A DNA stretch of 64,000 nt from Acinetobacter sp. ANC 4558 (GCF_002135375.1 NZ_NEGH01000005.1:162270-226269); one strand, 5' to 3'. Counted from the first letter of the stretch, positions 19,276 through 30,186 are shown. The notes: generated from the sequence alone by a model not told the origin. Numbers and translations: made by a program.

Positions 19276-19872
19276 ATGAAAAAAATATCTGATAATACAA
19301 TACATCATTTTAATTTAACTGCTCGTATATTACATTGGTTTATGGCATTCGCTATTTTAATAATGTTATTTATTGGGGTTGGAATGACTACATCATTAAC
19401 TTGGCGACCTTGGTTAATAGATATTCATCGGCCCTTAGGCATGGCAATTTTAGTATTAGCAATATTAAGACTGATAAATCGAATCTACTACCCTGCCCCT
19501 TCATTACCAGCAACTATTCCACGGCTTCAAAAAATAATTGCACATATCTCACACTGGTTGCTTTATCTCTTAATGATTATTTTGCCGTTACTTGGCTGGG
19601 CAACCCTATCTGCTGGAGGGTGGCCTATAAATTTGACACCAGACTTAAGCCTCCCATCTATTGCTCCATATAACACTACACTTTATGCTTTGTTACGGAC
19701 AGCACATGGTATTTTTGCTTGGTTGCTATTTGCTATTATTTTAGGTCACATCTCGGCTGCTCTCTTGCACGCATTAATTTATCGTGATGGTGTGTTTTCT
19801 AGCATGGTTTGTGGGGATTCAAAAAAAACGAGCCCTACTGTACATTTAAATAATGAAAAAGATAAACTTTAA
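19276..19872 (+). CDS. Cytochrome b561-type membrane protein
   Basis: Di-heme inner-membrane electron carrier of the bacterial b561 family (CybB-like). The 198-aa product has four membrane helices with heme-ligand histidines visible in TARILHWFMAF, DIHRPLGMAIL, IAHISHWLLYLL and LRTAHGIFAWLL. Being 11 nt downstream of the catalase-like gene it probably passes quinol electrons to that periplasmic peroxidase; this link is inference from the gene pair, which recurs in bacteria. Confidence 0.85.
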   Translation: MKKISDNTIHHFNLTARILHWFMAFAILIMLFIGVGMTTSLTWRPWLIDIHRPLGMAILVLAILRLINRIYYPAPSLPATIPRLQKIIAHISHWLLYLLMIILPLLGWATLSAGGWPINLTPDLSLPSIAPYNTTLYALLRTAHGIFAWLLFAIILGHISAALLHALIYRDGVFSSMVCGDSKKTSPTVHLNNEKDKL

Positions 19873-20188
19873 AAAGCTTATGTAATCCCAACGTAGCAAG
19901 ATCTTCTCTTCTCCTGATTTAGCCAAAAAGAACCATGCCAATTCAAAAGTGGTCTTTAGCATTGAATTGGCTTGCGATTCATTTTAATGATCAATTATAA
20001 AAGTCGAACTTATGCAAAATAATTTACAAGCTTTAGCTTGATCTTCGATGTAATTATGCTTGTCGTATGTATTCATATTTTAAGAAGAGTATGATCTATA
20101 GCAAATCGACTTTCAAAGTATTCATGATTATGCGCAACTTTCAGCAATAGCTGAAAAATCAATAAAACGCCACTTGTTATAAATTAAT
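19873..20188. other. Intergenic region with a 10-bp hairpin
   Basis: The gap of 316 bp between convergent cytochrome b561 and thioesterase genes has no supported ORF. GCCAATTCAA (19937-19946) pairs perfectly with TTGAATTGGC (19962-19971) across a 15-nt loop, without a T tract. A smaller hairpin TTTCAGC/GCTGAAA lies at 20139-20156. Either might act in termination. Confidence 0.4.
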
Positions 20189-20647
20189 CTACTTTTCGTC
20201 AATATGGTATTTTTCAAAATCAAAAGGATTAATATTGGTAGAAATTGGCTGATAAGCTTGAGTAAAACTTGGTGACATCCGTTTAGGACGTCCTGATGCA
20301 ATTTCTATACATGTCCATTTTGTATTTGCTAAAAACAAAATAGATTTATCTTCGGGACGATAGAAGGCATATTGGCGAGATAAGTATAAAGCATTGATAT
20401 CATCTAACCATGTTCTTAAAATAACGGATTCACCGTCTAATGCAGCTTTTCGATATTGTACATGATGTTCTACAGCCACCATTGCATGCTTTAATTTAAG
20501 ATATTCCTGCACACCCAAACCTAAATATTCGACATGTGCAGATGCAATATCTTGCATCCACTGTACATAGACCACATTATTTACATGACCTAAAACATCA
20601 ATATGTTTCGCTTCAACTTGAATTTCCAGATCAAATATATCTGTCAT
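20189..20647 (-). CDS. Acyl-CoA thioesterase, 4HBT/YbgC-like hotdog fold
   Basis: Hydrolysis of an acyl-CoA thioester is predicted from the hotdog fold. The active-site segment HIDVLGHVNNVVYVQWMQD is near the N-terminus, the aspartate being the usual catalytic residue of this subfamily. The start is set at the ATG at 20647, seven nt after AAGAGAG; a GTG two codons earlier would sit on top of that site. 152 aa is normal. It stands alone and its physiological substrate is unknown. Confidence 0.8.
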   Translation of the reverse strand: MTDIFDLEIQVEAKHIDVLGHVNNVVYVQWMQDIASAHVEYLGLGVQEYLKLKHAMVAVEHHVQYRKAALDGESVILRTWLDDINALYLSRQYAFYRPEDKSILFLANTKWTCIEIASGRPKRMSPSFTQAYQPISTNINPFDFEKYHIDEK

Positions 20648-20769
20648 TTTCACTCTCTTTTACAATGACTCTTCATCAGTCTTGTGTATACTATGTTGAT
20701 AATACCTATCAGTACATGATTAAAACCGCTACAATGAGCGGCTTCTAAATTGACAATATATTAAAAATA

Positions 20770-22155
20770 TTAAGAAATTCTCATTCCAACAATTCCACGA
20801 GCGCCTTGTCGAATCAATGTTACTCGTGCTACAGAGCCTTTTTTCAACTCAGAAACAACTTTAATTAACTGTTCTGAGTCTTTAATTTCTGAGTTATTGA
20901 TTTGAATAATCACATCACCAGGCATAATTCCAGCAGTTGCTGCAATACCACCAGCGCGTACATCTTGGATTAATACGCCACCCTTCGTATCTAAGCGTTC
21001 CATCTCAGTCGGTGCTAAATTACGAATAGAAACGCCAAGTACTGGCCCAGCATTTGGTTTAGCGGTATTAGGGCTATTCGCAGGAGTATCGTCTGGAGCT
21101 GTGGTTAATGTTGCTGATTTATTCTGACGTTTATCATCTCTTAAAATTTCAAAATTTAAGGTTTGACCTGGTACAGCACGATTTAACGAAGCAAATAACT
21201 CAACTGTACTTAAAATAGGCACTCCATTTAATTTTAAAATCACATCACCAGATTTTAATCCCGCTTTATCAGCTGGAGAACCTTGGGTTACTTGAGTGAT
21301 AAGTGAACCCTCTGGTTTTGGCAATTTATAAGCTTCCGCCAAAGTTCGATCTATTTCTTGTAGACTTACCCCTAAATATGCACGTGTCACTTTACCATTC
21401 TTTTTCAATTGATCCGCAACATCCATGGCAACATCAATTGGAATAGAAAATGATAATCCCATATACCCACCAGTACCACTAAAGATACGTGAGTTCACCC
21501 CAACCACTTCACCTTTTTGGTTAAATAAAGGACCACCTGAATTTCCAGGATTTAATGCTGCATCAGTTTGAATAAATGGAACGGTTGCTTCACCATGCAT
21601 ATTACGCATTTTTGCACTTACAATTCCCGCAGATGCAGAATAATCAAATCCAAATGGTGAACCGATAGCCAGTACTGGCTCCCCTACTTTTAAATTATCT
21701 ACATTTCCTGTGCGTAATTCTGGGAAATTTTTCCCGTCAACTTTAAGTAAAGCGACATCCGTGCGTGCATCACTTCCAACGACTGTTGCATCGAGTTCAC
21801 GGCGATCATTCAGCATAATCGTCACTTTAGATGCATTTTCAATGACATGATGATTCGTTAATAAATAACCATCCTTTCCAATGAAAAATGCACTGCCATA
21901 TCCTGTTTTTTCTTGTGGTACTTGTTTTTGAGGGATCACCACTTGATTACCAAAAAAACGTTTCAAAATTTCTGGAATCTGTTGTTGAAGTAGCTCTTCC
22001 TCTGATAATTTTTTTACTACATTTACACTGACAACTGCTGGGCTGACTTTTTCAACCAAATCTGAGAAATCTACAGGCGTTGCTGCAAAGGTTTGAACCG
22101 ATGCGATTGTAAAAAATGCCGTATATGCACCTTTTTTCAAATATTCATTACTCAT
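20770..22155 (-). CDS. degP: Periplasmic HtrA/DegP-type serine protease
   Basis: Envelope quality-control protease and chaperone. The 461-aa precursor has a signal peptide ending near AATPVDF, a trypsin-like domain with triad H103 (LTNHHVI), D133 (ARTDVALL) and S206 (NPGNSGGPL), then two PDZ domains, the first beginning about residue 265 (AYLGVSLQEI) and the second about 375 (VLGVSIRNLAP) with GGIAATAGIMPGDVIIQIN near the end. Length and domain order match DegP/DegQ/MucD. It is divergent from nadB. No stress-sigma promoter is obvious by eye. Confidence 0.9.
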   Translation of the reverse strand: MSNEYLKKGAYTAFFTIASVQTFAATPVDFSDLVEKVSPAVVSVNVVKKLSEEELLQQQIPEILKRFFGNQVVIPQKQVPQEKTGYGSAFFIGKDGYLLTNHHVIENASKVTIMLNDRRELDATVVGSDARTDVALLKVDGKNFPELRTGNVDNLKVGEPVLAIGSPFGFDYSASAGIVSAKMRNMHGEATVPFIQTDAALNPGNSGGPLFNQKGEVVGVNSRIFSGTGGYMGLSFSIPIDVAMDVADQLKKNGKVTRAYLGVSLQEIDRTLAEAYKLPKPEGSLITQVTQGSPADKAGLKSGDVILKLNGVPILSTVELFASLNRAVPGQTLNFEILRDDKRQNKSATLTTAPDDTPANSPNTAKPNAGPVLGVSIRNLAPTEMERLDTKGGVLIQDVRAGGIAATAGIMPGDVIIQINNSEIKDSEQLIKVVSELKKGSVARVTLIRQGARGIVGMRIS

Positions 22156-22378
22156 ATACTGAATTCACTCAATTTTTTTAATTTAAACAGATCGATATTT
22201 ATCATAAATAGTATATATCTTACGTAATAATATGTTCTCAGTTTTTTATAAAACAAGCATTTAATATACTGTTCGTTACTTAATCTTCATTATTTTTATT
22301 CATTTTAATTGAAAATTTCTTGCCTTTTGCTAAAAAAAGCGGTGTTATTAATAAACATTTTTCAATCCCACCATAGAC

Positions 22379-24007
22379 ATGTCCAATTCAACTATTTCTC
22401 ATGAGTTTGATGTCATTATTGTTGGTAGTGGTGGTGCAGGTTTAACACTCGCACTCTCTTTACCAAATCACTTTAAAATCGCAATCTTAGCAAAATCACA
22501 TTTAAATGATGCAAGTACATATTATGCTCAAGGTGGCGTTGCTGCGGTACTCGACAAGACAGATTCAATTGAAAATCATATTAATGATACGATGATTGCA
22601 GGTTCGCATTTATGCGAATTGAATGCCGTTAAACATACTGTTGAAGGTGGGCAAGCATCGATCGACTTTTTACTGAGTCAAGGTGTGCAATTTACTTTAG
22701 ATGAAAAAGAACAATTACATTTAACACGTGAAGGTGGTCATTCACATCGACGGATTATCCATGCCGCAGATGCGACTGGAAAAGCCATTTCAACCAAACT
22801 CATTGAACGCGCGCGTGAACATCAAAATATTGAAATATTTGAGCATTACATCGCAATAGATCTCATTACGTCTGATAAATTAAAAATTGATGGTCCAAAG
22901 CGTGCTATTGGACTTTATGCTTTCAATGAAGCAACCGAAACAGTACATACCTTTTTAGCCCCTTTTACTGCACTCGCTTGTGGTGGTGCAATGAGAGCGT
23001 ATCTTCATAGCTCAAATCCTGATATTGCAACTGGTGATGGAATTGCAATGGCTTTTCGTGCGGGATGTCGTGTCGCCAATATGGAATTCAATCAATTCCA
23101 CCCAACATGTTTGTACCATCCTCAAGCACGATCTTTTTTAATTACAGAAGCGATGCGTGGCGAAGGTGCGTATTTACGCTTACCAGATGGTGAAAGATTC
23201 ATGCTACGTTTTGATGAACGTGCTGAACTTGCACCACGTGATGTCGTTGCACGTGCCATTGATTTTGAAATTAAACGCTTAGGGATTCGATATGTTTGGT
23301 TAGATATCACGCATCAATCTGCAGATTTTATTCAAGAACACTTTCCAACACTTTATGAACATTTATTAACTTTTGGGATTGATATTACCCAAGATATGAT
23401 TCCTGTTGTACCTGCCGCACATTATACCTGTGGTGGGGTCATGGTTGATCAACATAGTCAAACAGACCTCCTCGGTTTATATGCCATTGGTGAAACCGCT
23501 TATACAGGCTTACATGGTGCCAACCGTATGGCAAGTAATTCTCTTTTAGAATGCTTTGTATATGGTATGTCCGCAGCCAAACACATTCAAATGCAATTTA
23601 AGGAACATACTTTACTTCCTTTAATACCTTCATGGGATGATAGCCAAGTCACCCATCCAGATGAAGACGTAGTCATTTTGCAAAATTGGGATGAACTTCG
23701 GCAAACCATGTGGAATTACGTGGGCATTGTTCGAACAACTAAACGTTTAGAGCGCGCTTTGCACCGCATTGAAATGCTCAAAAATGAAATTAATGAATAT
23801 TATCAAGATTACAAAGTCAGTAAAAATCTTATTGAATTACGAAACTTGGTCATGGTTTCTGAAATGATTGTGCAATGTGCTTTACAACGCAAAGAATCAC
23901 GTGGTTTACATTTCACCTTAGATTATCCAGATCAAAATCAAACATTAGAGCGAACCGTGCTCATACCACCAAATTTTCAAGTTAAAAAGGAATCAATCCA
24001 TCCTTAA
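22379..24007 (+). CDS. nadB: L-aspartate oxidase
   Basis: FAD enzyme oxidising L-aspartate to iminoaspartate, first step of de novo NAD synthesis. The 542-aa product has the N-terminal dinucleotide motif GSGGAGL (residues 17-23), the fumarate-reductase-like [21 protein letters not shown] active-site stretch, and [13 protein letters not shown], ending in the helical C-terminal domain. Length matches NadB. The start ATG at 22379 has only a weak ribosome site. A terminator follows at 24017. Confidence 0.93.
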   Translation: MSNSTISHEFDVIIVGSGGAGLTLALSLPNHFKIAILAKSHLNDASTYYAQGGVAAVLDKTDSIENHINDTMIAGSHLCELNAVKHTVEGGQASIDFLLSQGVQFTLDEKEQLHLTREGGHSHRRIIHAADATGKAISTKLIERAREHQNIEIFEHYIAIDLITSDKLKIDGPKRAIGLYAFNEATETVHTFLAPFTALACGGAMRAYLHSSNPDIATGDGIAMAFRAGCRVANMEFNQFHPTCLYHPQARSFLITEAMRGEGAYLRLPDGERFMLRFDERAELAPRDVVARAIDFEIKRLGIRYVWLDITHQSADFIQEHFPTLYEHLLTFGIDITQDMIPVVPAAHYTCGGVMVDQHSQTDLLGLYAIGETAYTGLHGANRMASNSLLECFVYGMSAAKHIQMQFKEHTLLPLIPSWDDSQVTHPDEDVVILQNWDELRQTMWNYVGIVRTTKRLERALHRIEMLKNEINEYYQDYKVSKNLIELRNLVMVSEMIVQCALQRKESRGLHFTLDYPDQNQTLERTVLIPPNFQVKKESIHP

Positions 24008-24016
24008 AATTTAAAC

Positions 24017-24055
24017 AACTCGCCATTAAATTATATCAATCTGATATGGCGAGTT
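24017..24055. terminator. Terminator between nadB and tmk
   Basis: AACTCGCCAT (24017-24026) pairs with ATGGCGAGTT (24046-24055), with an inner ATATCA/TGATAT pairing, and is followed by TTATTTTT. It ends nadB and lies just beyond the minus-strand tmk stop. Confidence 0.75.
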
Positions 24056-24075
24056 TTATTTTTATATAGTCTTTA

Positions 24076-24681
24076 TTAATTAAAATTCAAATATTGAAGT
24101 GCTTCAGAAAAAACCTGATCTGGTATTTGAGTTGCATCTAGACGCTTGATTCGTTCAGGATGTTTTTGCCAAAGTGTTTCATAACCTAAACGAACTTTTT
24201 CAAAAAAACTCAACTTTTCTTGCTCAAAACGATCTAAAGCGCCTCGCTCACGCGCACGATTCATTCCAATTTCAATGGGTGCATCTAACCAAAACGTTAA
24301 ATGTGGCATTCGAGATACAAAGCTTTCATTTAATAAAGCGAGCTTTTCTGGGTTTAAACCACGCCCAGCACATTGATATGCAAAACTTGCATCTGTAAAA
24401 CGATCACATAAAACCGTTTGACCTTGTCTTAATGCAGGCTCAATGACTTGTGCCAAATGTTGTGCACGTGCAGCATACATGAGCAATAACTCAGTATCAT
24501 GGCTCATTTGTTCTTGGTGGTTTACAGATAAGAGTAATGAACGAATTTGTTCCGCCATCACAGTTCCACCTGGTTCACGTGTTAATACAATTTGATGATT
24601 TTGTTGCTCTAAATAAGCATAAATACGTTGAATAAGCGTCGTTTTACCAACTCCTTCAGTACCTTCAAAGCTAATAAACAT
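24076..24681 (-). CDS. tmk: Thymidylate kinase
   Basis: Phosphorylates dTMP to dTDP for DNA precursor synthesis. The 201-aa product has the P-loop GTEGVGKTT at residues 6-14, TREPGGT (about 35-41) for substrate binding, and LCDRFTDASFAYQ (about 91-103). Its ATG follows AAGGAGTAAGC and lies 2 nt after the mltG stop. Last gene of the conserved pabC-mltG-tmk unit. Confidence 0.95.
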   Translation of the reverse strand: MFISFEGTEGVGKTTLIQRIYAYLEQQNHQIVLTREPGGTVMAEQIRSLLLSVNHQEQMSHDTELLLMYAARAQHLAQVIEPALRQGQTVLCDRFTDASFAYQCAGRGLNPEKLALLNESFVSRMPHLTFWLDAPIEIGMNRARERGALDRFEQEKLSFFEKVRLGYETLWQKHPERIKRLDATQIPDQVFSEALQYLNFN

Positions 24682-24683
24682 GC

Positions 24684-25748
24684 TTACTCCTTTTTTGATC
24701 TTAATACTTGCAAATATTCTTGAACTGCACGGTTATGATCCTGCAAATTTGTACTAAATTTATGCCCACCATTTCCTGTTGCGACAAAGTAAATATTAGC
24801 CGATTGATCTGGATGCATGGCAGCCTCAATCGCTCGTTTACTTGGCAACGCAATTGGGCTTGGCGGTAAACCTGAAATAGTATAGGTATTATAATCGGTC
24901 GGTGTTCTTAAGTCTTGACGCGTAATCTTACCTTGATACTTATCCCCCATTCCATAAATGACCGTTGGATCTGTTTGTAAACGCATTCCCATATTTAAAC
25001 GTCTTACAAAAACACCTGATACTTGCTCAAGCTCAGCTTTTACACTGGTTTCTTTTTCTATAATTGATGCCATAATTAACGCTTCATATTTATTTTTATA
25101 CGGTAAATTTGGCGCTCTATTTTCCCAAGCCTGATCTAAAGTTTTCATTTGACGATGATATAGATCTTGTAAAATCTTTTTATCCGACTCACCTTTTGCA
25201 AAGAAATAGGTATTAGGTTCAAATAGACCTTCAGGATGTGTAAATGGAATATCTAAAGCTTTGAGCAATTCATCATTTGATAGATCACTCAGCTCATGTG
25301 TTACTAAATCATCTTTTCTTAAATTATTGATTAAATCTTTAAATGTCGTACCTTCAATCACCAAAATACGATTTAATTGTGCATTATCTGCATTTGAAAT
25401 CATGTCTAAAACTTGACGTATACTGGTTCCTTGGGGAATTTCATACACCCCTGCTTTCAGGGTGTCGTGAATAAAAAATCGTTGGTATAACTTTAAAATA
25501 AAAGGAAAATGAGCTTTATCTTCTTTGCTCAGTCGCTCAATAAAAGCTGAATAGGTATCACCATGATTAATGGCTAACATTTGCTTTTTCCCCTCAACAG
25601 GGTAACTTTTAAATAAACTCGACCACAATCCCCCCATCATAACAATCACTAAAGTTGTGAGTATCAATAGATAGATTCTGATTGAAAATCGATGAGTTGT
25701 CTTATTGGCTTTCTTTTTGACTTTTGACTTGGCTTTGGGCGTAGACAT
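24684..25748 (-). CDS. mltG: Endolytic murein transglycosylase MltG
   Basis: Inner-membrane lytic transglycosylase that cuts nascent peptidoglycan and limits glycan length. The 354-aa product has a basic N-terminus, one membrane segment (about residues 24-42), a LysM-like segment and the YceG domain with catalytic Glu231 in ASIIEKETS, then LQTDPTVIYG and NTYTISGLPPSPIALPS. It lies one base after pabC and 2 nt before tmk, the standard operon. Confidence 0.95.
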   Translation of the reverse strand: MSTPKAKSKVKKKANKTTHRFSIRIYLLILTTLVIVMMGGLWSSLFKSYPVEGKKQMLAINHGDTYSAFIERLSKEDKAHFPFILKLYQRFFIHDTLKAGVYEIPQGTSIRQVLDMISNADNAQLNRILVIEGTTFKDLINNLRKDDLVTHELSDLSNDELLKALDIPFTHPEGLFEPNTYFFAKGESDKKILQDLYHRQMKTLDQAWENRAPNLPYKNKYEALIMASIIEKETSVKAELEQVSGVFVRRLNMGMRLQTDPTVIYGMGDKYQGKITRQDLRTPTDYNTYTISGLPPSPIALPSKRAIEAAMHPDQSANIYFVATGNGGHKFSTNLQDHNRAVQEYLQVLRSKKE

Positions 25749-25749
25749 A

Positions 25750-26559
25750 TTAAAAAATCTGATTCAATTGAAGATGATTAAAAAGACGAAGACATGCATG
25801 TGAATCTAAACTTCGCTGATCTAGCTGAGTTACGACTCGCATAGAGTTTAATGCATTACAAAAAAATAAACTTTGAATTTTTGGTATTTCATCCACATTC
25901 ACCAATCTTTGTTCGCAATTTATTTGATAGCGTTGCATTCTCGCTAAAATTTCCGCACGCATCACGCCATGTACACCATTATAGCGAAGTTCAGGGGTAA
26001 TCCATGTATCATTTATTTGAAAAAAACAATTACTACTAATCCCTTCAACAATAGAATCATGAACATCACAGCTTAATGCTTCTACCCATCCTTTTTGATC
26101 GGCTTCCTGTTTAAGCAATACTTGTTCAAGTCGATTTAAACTTTTTAATCCTACTAAATTTGGCATAGATATACCAATACGTTGCTCTAATACACCACAT
26201 TCGATAAAATCAGGCTGAAATGTCTTCACCTGTTGAGGATAATAAAAAACCCATAAATCAGCATTCTGTTTTGGCAAACTGTAACCACGTTGCCCCTCAC
26301 CACGACTAATCAAAATTTTTAACGTGCCTTCTGCTAAGTGATGTGCATTGAGTTGCTTTAAAGTTTCCTCAATAAATACCAAATTTATCTGCAAAAATAA
26401 ACGCTCACATGCCAATGTTAGTCGTGCAATATGTAAATGTATTAATTCAATTTTTCCGTGGCGTATGCGTGCCGTAGTGAAACAACCATCACCATAATGA
26501 AATGCACGATCAAACAATGAAATATCACTTACTTTTTGTGCATTTCTAAAACATTGCAT
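25750..26559 (-). CDS. pabC: Aminodeoxychorismate lyase
   Basis: PLP enzyme releasing pyruvate from aminodeoxychorismate to give p-aminobenzoate for folate. The 269-aa class IV aminotransferase-fold protein has FDRAFHYGDGCFTT at the N-terminus and the PLP lysine in NLVGLKSLNRLEQVLLKQEA (the LKSLNRLEQ motif is PabC-typical). GAGGAAATTTTGTT precedes its ATG. First gene of the pabC-mltG-tmk unit. Confidence 0.92.
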   Translation of the reverse strand: MQCFRNAQKVSDISLFDRAFHYGDGCFTTARIRHGKIELIHLHIARLTLACERLFLQINLVFIEETLKQLNAHHLAEGTLKILISRGEGQRGYSLPKQNADLWVFYYPQQVKTFQPDFIECGVLEQRIGISMPNLVGLKSLNRLEQVLLKQEADQKGWVEALSCDVHDSIVEGISSNCFFQINDTWITPELRYNGVHGVMRAEILARMQRYQINCEQRLVNVDEIPKIQSLFFCNALNSMRVVTQLDQRSLDSHACLRLFNHLQLNQIF

Positions 26560-26731
26560 AACAAAATTTCCTCAACCATTCGCAATATTGTATTCAGTCT
26601 ATTTAAATTTTAATATTCATTTCTCTTATTCTTTTTTATTCATATAAAATTCATTTTTTATTATTTTTTTGAAAAAGCATCTAGCGTTATCCTTGCTCCA
26701 TCTTATAACGTATTTAATAATTGGAATAAGC

Positions 26732-27742
26732 ATGAAAAGTTCAAAATTAAAACTTGGGATCCTTGCAGCAATTATTTCAGCAACTTCCTTTACTGCCACA
26801 GCAAAAAGCTTTTTAAATGTCTCTTATGATCCAACGCGTGAATTATATGACGATGTAAACAAAAATTTTGGACTTTATTGGCAAAGTCGTACAGGTCAAA
26901 AAATTGACTTTAAACAATCTCATGGTGGTTCAGGTAAACAAGCACGTGCCGTCATTGATGGCTTAGATGCAGATGTCGTGACTCTTGCTTTAGCAGCTGA
27001 CATTGATGCAATTGCAGAAAAAACTAAATTACTTCCAACAGATTGGCAAAAGAAATTACCTGATAACTCTACACCATATACGTCTACGATTGTGTTTTTA
27101 GTGCGTAAAGATAATCCTAAAGGTATTAAAGATTGGAATGATCTGGTGAAACCAGGCATTGAAATTATTACACCAAATCCAAAAACATCAGGTGGCGCAC
27201 GTTGGAACTATTTAGCAGCTTGGGCGTATGCAAAGAATTTACCAAATGGCACTGATGCATCTGCACAAGAATTTGTACGTAAAATTTATAAAAACACTAA
27301 AGTTTTAGATTCAGGTGCACGTGGAGCAACAACGACATTTGCTGAGCGCGGTATTGGTGATGTTCTTTTAGCTTGGGAAAACGAGGCGCATTTAGCTGTG
27401 CGTGAACAACCTGGTAAATTTGAAATTATTACGCCTTCAATTTCAATTTTAGCAGAACCGCCTGTTGCTGTAGTAGAAAAAAATGCAGAGAAAAAAGGAA
27501 ATCTTTATCTTGCTAAAGGTTACTTAAACTTCTTGTATTCTCCACTCGGTCAAGAAATTGCTGCACGTAACTTCTATCGTCCACGTAATGAAGCAGTACT
27601 GGCAAAATATAAAAATAATTTTAAACCTTTAAAGCTCGTTACAATTGATCAAGAATTTGGTGGTTGGGCAAAAGTTCAAAAACTGCACTTCGAAAATGGT
27701 GGTGTTTTTGACAAAATCGTTGCAGCAAATAGCGCTAAATAA
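26732..27742 (+). CDS. sbp: Sulfate ABC transporter periplasmic substrate-binding protein
   Basis: Periplasmic sulfate or thiosulfate binding protein feeding CysTWA. The start is set at the ATG at 26732, preceded by GGAATAAGC and opening directly into a signal peptide ([20 protein letters not shown]); the in-frame ATG at 26669 adds 21 residues of no relevance. The mature part begins [19 protein letters not shown], the Sbp/CysP hallmark, and contains [20 protein letters not shown], the anion-binding loop. 336 aa fits the family. First gene of the sulfate uptake cluster. Confidence 0.92.
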   Translation: MKSSKLKLGILAAIISATSFTATAKSFLNVSYDPTRELYDDVNKNFGLYWQSRTGQKIDFKQSHGGSGKQARAVIDGLDADVVTLALAADIDAIAEKTKLLPTDWQKKLPDNSTPYTSTIVFLVRKDNPKGIKDWNDLVKPGIEIITPNPKTSGGARWNYLAAWAYAKNLPNGTDASAQEFVRKIYKNTKVLDSGARGATTTFAERGIGDVLLAWENEAHLAVREQPGKFEIITPSISILAEPPVAVVEKNAEKKGNLYLAKGYLNFLYSPLGQEIAARNFYRPRNEAVLAKYKNNFKPLKLVTIDQEFGGWAKVQKLHFENGGVFDKIVAANSAK

Positions 27743-27768
27743 TTTTAACAAATCAACATAGGAGCAGC

Positions 27769-28380
27769 ATGATGACACATACTGTAATTGTTCCCGGTGT
27801 AGGCGGTAGTGAGGATGCTCACTGGCAGTCTTGGTTACAAAAACAACTTACATCCTGCTCCCGTGTCCAACAAAAAAATTGGAATCTTCCGGTATTACAA
27901 ATTTGGATAACCGAATTTATAAATACAATTTTAGCGACCAATAATGATAATATTCAGGTAGTTGCACATAGTTTTGGTTGTTTAACAACGGTTGCCGCAT
28001 TAGCACAACATCCTGAACTTAATCGTAAAATAAACAACTTAGTTCTCGTTGCACCTGCAAATCCAGTACGATTTAGTGAGTCTGGTTTTGCGATTGACGA
28101 ACACAATAATTATCACGATTATTTTCATCAGCTTCAAATTCGAGTTCCGACCACTTTACTCATCAGTGAAAATGACCCTTGGCTCAGTTTTGTAGATGCC
28201 ATAGAACTTGCAAAATCTTGGCGTTTAGCACCAGTAAACTTAGGTCAAGTCGGTCATATTAATGTTGCTTCGGGCTTTGGGCCTTTCCCTGAAATTTATA
28301 ATTTTTTAATTTCAGAAAAGAATATGCAACATATCAATAATTCTGATGACAACAAGTATTTATTTAAATTTGCTTTTTGA
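27769..28380 (+). CDS. RBBP9/YdeN-family alpha/beta hydrolase
   Basis: Serine hydrolase of unknown substrate. The 203-aa product has the family's opening VIVPGVGGSEDAHWQSWLQ, nucleophile serine in VVAHSFGCLT, an acidic residue in SENDPWLSF and histidine in VGHINVASGFG, with the FG-P-EI tail typical of YdeN. AGGAG lies 4 nt before ATG 27769 and 7 nt before a second ATG at 27772, so the latter may be the real start. It sits between sbp and cysT in the same direction, suggesting sulfur-linked expression; the role is unknown. Confidence 0.8.
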   Translation: MMTHTVIVPGVGGSEDAHWQSWLQKQLTSCSRVQQKNWNLPVLQIWITEFINTILATNNDNIQVVAHSFGCLTTVAALAQHPELNRKINNLVLVAPANPVRFSESGFAIDEHNNYHDYFHQLQIRVPTTLLISENDPWLSFVDAIELAKSWRLAPVNLGQVGHINVASGFGPFPEIYNFLISEKNMQHINNSDDNKYLFKFAF

Positions 28381-28457
28381 GCCCTGCAAATTATGCTTGT
28401 TTTAAATTTCATTTTCGCTGGTTACATTAACCAGTATTCTCTCTTTGAGGAGTAGTC

Positions 28458-29291
28458 ATGTCGCAGCGATCCCGAGTGCTGCCTGGATTTGGTCTGTCTC
28501 TAGGCTTTACCCTAGCGTATTTATCCTTAATTGTTCTTATTCCACTATCTGCTGTATTTATTAAATCGCTAGGTATTGGCTGGGATGGTTTACTGGAAAT
28601 TATTTCATCTGAACGTATTATAGCGTCTTTAAGGCTAAGTTTTACAGTCGCAATTATTGCTGCATTGGTAAATGTAGTTTTTGGTTTATTATTGGCATGG
28701 TGCCTTGTGCGTTATACCTTTCCAGGTAAGCGTATTGTAGATGCCCTCGTTGATTTACCTTTCGCACTACCTACTGCTGTTGCAGGTATTGCACTTACAT
28801 CACTTTATGCCTCTACTGGCTGGGTTGGTCAATATTTAGAACCTTTGGGTATTAAAATTGCGTATACCCCATTAGGTATTACACTTGCATTAATTTTTGT
28901 TGGACTCCCGTTTGTTGTACGTACCGTTCAACCCGTGCTAAGTGATTTGGAAACTGAATTAGAAGAAGCTGCTTCTGCATTAGGTGCAAATCGATTCCAA
29001 ATTGTCACTAAAATTATTTTACCTATTTTACTGCCTGCATTACTCACAGGATTTGCGCTGTCATTTGCTCGCGGTGTAGGTGAATATGGTTCCGTCATTT
29101 TCATTGCAGGTAACCAACCTTTTAAAACGGAAATCGCACCTTTAATGATTATTTCTCGTTTAGAAGAATATGATTATGCAGGTGCAACAACGATTGCTGT
29201 TGTGATGTTGGTCATTTCATTTGCAATCTTGTTTTTGATTAACTTGCTGCAAGCTTGGGCAAGCCGTCGTACAGGGAGATCTGCTCGATGA
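28458..29291 (+). CDS. cysT: Sulfate ABC transporter permease CysT
   Basis: Inner-membrane permease subunit of the sulfate/thiosulfate importer. The 277-aa product has about six membrane segments and the EAA loop, [20 protein letters not shown], that docks with CysA. GAGGAGTAGTC precedes the ATG, and a short hairpin (CTGGTTA/TAACCAG, 28418-28434) lies just upstream in the leader. Its stop overlaps the cysW start as ATGA. Confidence 0.95.
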   Translation: MSQRSRVLPGFGLSLGFTLAYLSLIVLIPLSAVFIKSLGIGWDGLLEIISSERIIASLRLSFTVAIIAALVNVVFGLLLAWCLVRYTFPGKRIVDALVDLPFALPTAVAGIALTSLYASTGWVGQYLEPLGIKIAYTPLGITLALIFVGLPFVVRTVQPVLSDLETELEEAASALGANRFQIVTKIILPILLPALLTGFALSFARGVGEYGSVIFIAGNQPFKTEIAPLMIISRLEEYDYAGATTIAVVMLVISFAILFLINLLQAWASRRTGRSAR

Positions 29292-30175
29292 ATACAAATA
29301 GCAATGCTTTAGCTGAAAGACTTCAATCTCGTGATGCAACTCGAGAACCTAGATGGGTTCGTAACTTACTGCTCATCATCGCGTTAATTTTCTTTTTAAG
29401 TTGCTTAGTTTTACCTTTAGTGCTGGTTTTTGTAGAAGCATTTAAACAAGGGATGAGTGTTTATTTTAATGCTCTAATACAACCAGACACATTATCTGCG
29501 GTTAAGCTAACTTTGCTCACAGCCGCAATTGCTGTTCCACTGAATGTCGTTTTTGGTGTTGCAGCTGCATGGTCTGTTGCAAAATTCAATTTCCGTGGTA
29601 AATCAATTTTAACCACCATTATTGATATGCCATTTTCAGTATCACCAGTGATTGCTGGTTTAATGCTAGTACTTATTTTTGGTACTCAAGGTTGGTTCGG
29701 TGATTGGTTACAAGATCATGATATCAAGATCTTATATGCTGTTCCTGCAATTGTCATTGCAACAATTTTTATTACTGTTCCATTTGTCGCACGTGAACTT
29801 ATTCCACTTATGGAAGCTCAAGGCACAGAAGAGGAAGAAGCGGCTATTGTACTTGGCGCCTCTGGTTGGCAAACCTTTTGGAAAGTAACACTCCCAAATA
29901 TTAAATGGGGTTTAATTTACGGCGTCATTCTTTGTAATGCACGTGCAATGGGTGAGTTTGGTGCAGTATCTGTTGTATCAGGTCATATTCGTGGAGAAAC
30001 CAATACACTTCCACTCTATGTAGAAATTCTCTATAACGAATATACCTTTAGTGCAGCGTTTGCAGTCTCTTCACTCTTGGCTTTTCTTGCAATTATTACC
30101 CTTATTTTAAAAACATGGGTTGAAGCACGCCAAGAAAAGCAAGACAAACGTAACGAAGATTCAACAGTTTCTTAA
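29288..30175 (+). CDS. cysW: Sulfate ABC transporter permease CysW
   Basis: Second permease subunit of the sulfate importer. The start is taken at 29288, an ATG overlapping the cysT stop, rather than the in-frame upstream ATG at 29255 that lies inside cysT. 295 aa, six membrane segments, EAA loop [20 protein letters not shown], and [20 protein letters not shown] near the C-terminal side, characteristic of CysW. Confidence 0.95.
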   Translation: MNTNSNALAERLQSRDATREPRWVRNLLLIIALIFFLSCLVLPLVLVFVEAFKQGMSVYFNALIQPDTLSAVKLTLLTAAIAVPLNVVFGVAAAWSVAKFNFRGKSILTTIIDMPFSVSPVIAGLMLVLIFGTQGWFGDWLQDHDIKILYAVPAIVIATIFITVPFVARELIPLMEAQGTEEEEAAIVLGASGWQTFWKVTLPNIKWGLIYGVILCNARAMGEFGAVSVVSGHIRGETNTLPLYVEILYNEYTFSAAFAVSSLLAFLAIITLILKTWVEARQEKQDKRNEDSTVS

Positions 30176-30186
30176 GGAATGACATC

